Part shown: piece after piece, positions 32,478 through 34,298 of the stretch
Layout: each line of letters opens with the position of its first letter
Position numbering within the stretch: position 1 is the first letter of the stretch
Source of the DNA: JADJWR01 sp964509545
Lineage (GTDB): Bacteria; Pseudomonadota; Gammaproteobacteria; Burkholderiales; Burkholderiaceae_F
Assembly (NCBI GenBank): GCA_964509545.1
Contig: CAZDXQ010000042.1
Location: forward strand, 1 to 34,298
Length of the DNA: 34,298 bases
Direction: 5' to 3'
Notes under the pieces: generated by a model
Database searches by the model: none
The model's input: the letters and a program-made list of their open reading frames with translations, nothing else
Told to the model about the DNA's origin: nothing
Translations under genes and position numbers: made by a program

Positions 32478-33986
32478 ATGCCGAAGTTCGTCTTCCTCGC
32501 CACCGACGTCGCGCTGTTCGCGCTGCTGGCGGGGCTTGCCCTGTACGTCTGGCACGTGCGGCGCACGCCCAATTTGCGCGCCACCTGGCGCAGCGTCTTC
32601 CGCGACGCGCCGGCGATGTGCGCGCTGGTGCTGCTTTGCGCGTTCCTGCTGCTGGCGGTGCTCGACTCGATCCACTTCCGGCCGTTGCTGCCGAGAGCCG
32701 AAGGGGCGGCCGCCGACGCGCCGCATGCGTACTCGACGCGCGCCTACTCGGTGCTCGACCGCCTGCTGGCGAAGCCGCTCGAGGGCACCGAGAAGACCTA
32801 CTCGGCGCCGCTCGCCTACCTGCAGTTCACCAAGGAGTCGTTCGAGGTCGACGGTAAGCCGGTGCGCGACTATCCACGCCTGGCCTTCGGCGGCGCGCAC
32901 CTGAAGGATCCGCCGCGGCAACGGGCGGGCGACATCGCGATGCGCTCGATCGCGGGCCTCGCGGCCGGGGCGATCGGCGGCCTGCTGCTGGCGGCGCTGG
33001 TCGTCGCGGCGCGCGGCCGCGCCGTCGGCCAGGGTTTCGGCGCCAGCGCGCGCGCGGTCTGGCGCCGCGAGACCGACGTGCCGTGGCGGGCGATCCTCGC
33101 CACGCTCATTGCGCTGGCACTGCTCGCCGGCGGGGTGGCGGCGCTATGGGCGCGCTACCACGTGCTCGGCACCGACCGCACTGGCAACGACGTGCTGTAC
33201 CAGGCATTGAAGAGCGTGCGCACGGCGATCGTCATCGGCTCGCTGGCGACGCTGGCGACGCTGCCGTTCGCGATCAGCCTCGGCATCCTCGCCGGCTACT
33301 TCAAGGGCTGGGTCGACGATGCGATCCAGTACCTGTACACGGTCCTGTCGTCGATCCCCGGCGTGTTGCTGATCGCCGCCTGCGTGCTGATCATCCAGGT
33401 GACGATCGACAAGTACCCCGATCTCTACGAGACCGGCCTGGAGCGCGCCGACCTGCGGCTGCTGCTGCTGTGCGTGGTGCTCGGCGTCACCGGCTGGGCG
33501 ACGCTGTGCCGGCTGCTGCGCGCCGAGACGCTGAAGCTGTCCGAACTCGACTACGTGCAGGCGGCGCGCGCCTTCGGCGTGTCGCACTTCGGCATCATGC
33601 GCCGGCACATTTTTCCCAACGTCATGCACGTGGTGCTGATCGTCGCCGTGCTCGATTTCTCCGGGCTGGTGCTGTACGAGGCGGTGCTCTCCTACGTCGG
33701 CGTCGGCGTCGATCCGACCACTGCCAGCTTCGGCTCGATGTTCAACCTGGCGCGCACCGAGATGAGCCGCGACCCGGCGGTGTGGTGGAACCTGCTCGCC
33801 GCCTTCATCTTCATGCTGGCGCTGGTGCTGTCGGCCAACCTCTTCGCAGGCAGCGTGCGCGAAGCGTTCGACCCGCGCGCCCGCGCCTTCCGGCCGCGGC
33901 TGGCGCACAGGCCCTCCTCGCACGCATCGACGGGACAGCGTCAGGGTGAGGGCAAGACGCTGCCTGCGTCGCGGGGCACCGCCTGA
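32478..33986 (+). CDS. ABC transporter permease, DppC/OppC type, with N-terminal extension
   Basis: A 502-residue permease; DppC/OppC proteins are usually about 290-345. The C-terminal part has the core: HVLGTDRTGNDVLYQALKSVR (quoted part LGTDRTGNDVLYQALK), EAA loop YVQAARAFGVSHFGIMRRHIF (residues about 359-379) and SYVGVGVDPTTASFG. The N-terminal 200 residues contain about four additional hydrophobic segments and an 80-residue non-membrane part (about 70-150) holding KTYSAPLAYLQFTKESFEVDG. The tail after residue 470 is polar and low-complexity. Its stop overlaps the next start (TGATG). Confidence 0.9.
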   Translation: MPKFVFLATDVALFALLAGLALYVWHVRRTPNLRATWRSVFRDAPAMCALVLLCAFLLLAVLDSIHFRPLLPRAEGAAADAPHAYSTRAYSVLDRLLAKPLEGTEKTYSAPLAYLQFTKESFEVDGKPVRDYPRLAFGGAHLKDPPRQRAGDIAMRSIAGLAAGAIGGLLLAALVVAARGRAVGQGFGASARAVWRRETDVPWRAILATLIALALLAGGVAALWARYHVLGTDRTGNDVLYQALKSVRTAIVIGSLATLATLPFAISLGILAGYFKGWVDDAIQYLYTVLSSIPGVLLIAACVLIIQVTIDKYPDLYETGLERADLRLLLLCVVLGVTGWATLCRLLRAETLKLSELDYVQAARAFGVSHFGIMRRHIFPNVMHVVLIVAVLDFSGLVLYEAVLSYVGVGVDPTTASFGSMFNLARTEMSRDPAVWWNLLAAFIFMLALVLSANLFAGSVREAFDPRARAFRPRLAHRPSSHASTGQRQGEGKTLPASRGTA

Positions 33987-34298
33987 TGCTGGCGATCGAC
34001 GCCCTGCACACGGTGCTCGACACCGACCACGGCCTGGTGCGCGCGGTCGACGACGTGGCGCTGACGATCGAGCGCGGCGAGACCTTCGCGCTGGTCGGCG
34101 AGTCCGGCTGCGGCAAGTCGATGACGGCGCTGTCGATCCTGCGCTTGCTGCCCGACAACGGCCGCGTCGTCGACGGCGCGATCCGCGTGGGCGACACCGA
34201 CATCGTGCAGCTGCCCGAGGCGCGGATGCGCGACATCCGCGGCCGCCGCGTCAGCATCATCTTCCAGGAGCCGGCGACCAGCCTGAACCCGGTGATGA
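33986..34298 (+). CDS. ABC transporter ATPase, DppD/OppD type (partial, cut by window edge)
   Basis: The first 104 codons of an oligopeptide-importer ATPase. Walker A GESGCGKS is at residues 38-45 and the Q-loop region VSIIFQEPATSLNPVM at about 89-104, both characteristic of the DppD/OppD branch. The ATG shares its A with the upstream stop codon (TGATG), indicating translational coupling. The signature, Walker B and C-terminal oligopeptide domain lie beyond the window. Confidence 0.93.
   Translation, partial: MLAIDALHTVLDTDHGLVRAVDDVALTIERGETFALVGESGCGKSMTALSILRLLPDNGRVVDGAIRVGDTDIVQLPEARMRDIRGRRVSIIFQEPATSLNPVM

Overview
The window is very GC-rich (roughly 65-70% by eye) and reads as chromosome of a betaproteobacterium. 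The evidence is the ybgC-tolQRAB-pal-cpoB order, a fimT/pilW/pilX/pilV minor-pilin cluster, a PEP-CTERM protein behind a sigma-54-type promoter, short intergenic gaps, frequent GTG/TTG starts and single tRNA genes with encoded CCA. The PEP-CTERM protein suggests a Rhodocyclales-, Zoogloea- or Nitrosomonadales-like lineage, but I cannot fix the genus. No phage, IS transposase, CRISPR array or rRNA is visible.

Layout. 1-5.4 kb: a divergent TetR regulator and a tripartite MacAB-type efflux set (adaptor, separate ATPase, separate permease) followed by a DUF1439 lipoprotein. 5.5-7.1 kb: uppP and a DUF6498 membrane protein. 7.1-8.6 kb (minus): trmB translationally coupled to an OsmC-family gene, then tRNA-Gly(CCC). 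8.6-9.1 kb: a gene-poor stretch. 9.1-14.0 kb: a five-gene pilin operon ending in an unusually long PilV-like protein. 14.0-16.0 kb (minus): a double-CDGSH protein and gabD, divergent from a prolyl-4-hydroxylase-like oxygenase. 17.2-18.4 kb (minus): a thioredoxin-like/CcdA-like fusion. 18.4-20.6 kb: sparse, with a 60-residue ORF, an ORF remnant and the PEP-CTERM gene with its regulatory region. 20.6-22.2 kb: a membrane-anchored beta-helix protein. 22.3-23.6 kb (minus): tRNA-Lys(TTT) and a YeeE/YedE (TsuA-like) transporter. 23.7-29.0 kb (minus): the complete Tol-Pal operon. 29.1 kb to the end: an oligopeptide-type ABC importer (binding protein, two permeases, first ATPase cut by the window edge).

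The most interesting signal is in tolA. Its C-terminal domain (26541 to about 26815) has much lower GC and different codon use from the rest of the gene. Just past its stop codon lies a second, out-of-frame version of the TolA C-terminal tail. This is what a domain swap that left part of an older 3' end behind would look like. TolA domain III is the docking site for filamentous phages and group A colicins, so a swap there is biologically plausible.

Other points of note: a Spy/CpxP-like LTxxQ segment inserted in the MacA adaptor; a phage-tail-like 'HG' module inside a giant PilV-like pilin in a cluster without pilY1; a -24/-12 promoter flanked by two palindromes before the PEP-CTERM gene; a peptide-binding lipoprotein with an added C-terminal membrane anchor; and inverted-repeat elements sitting between genes of two ABC transporter operons.
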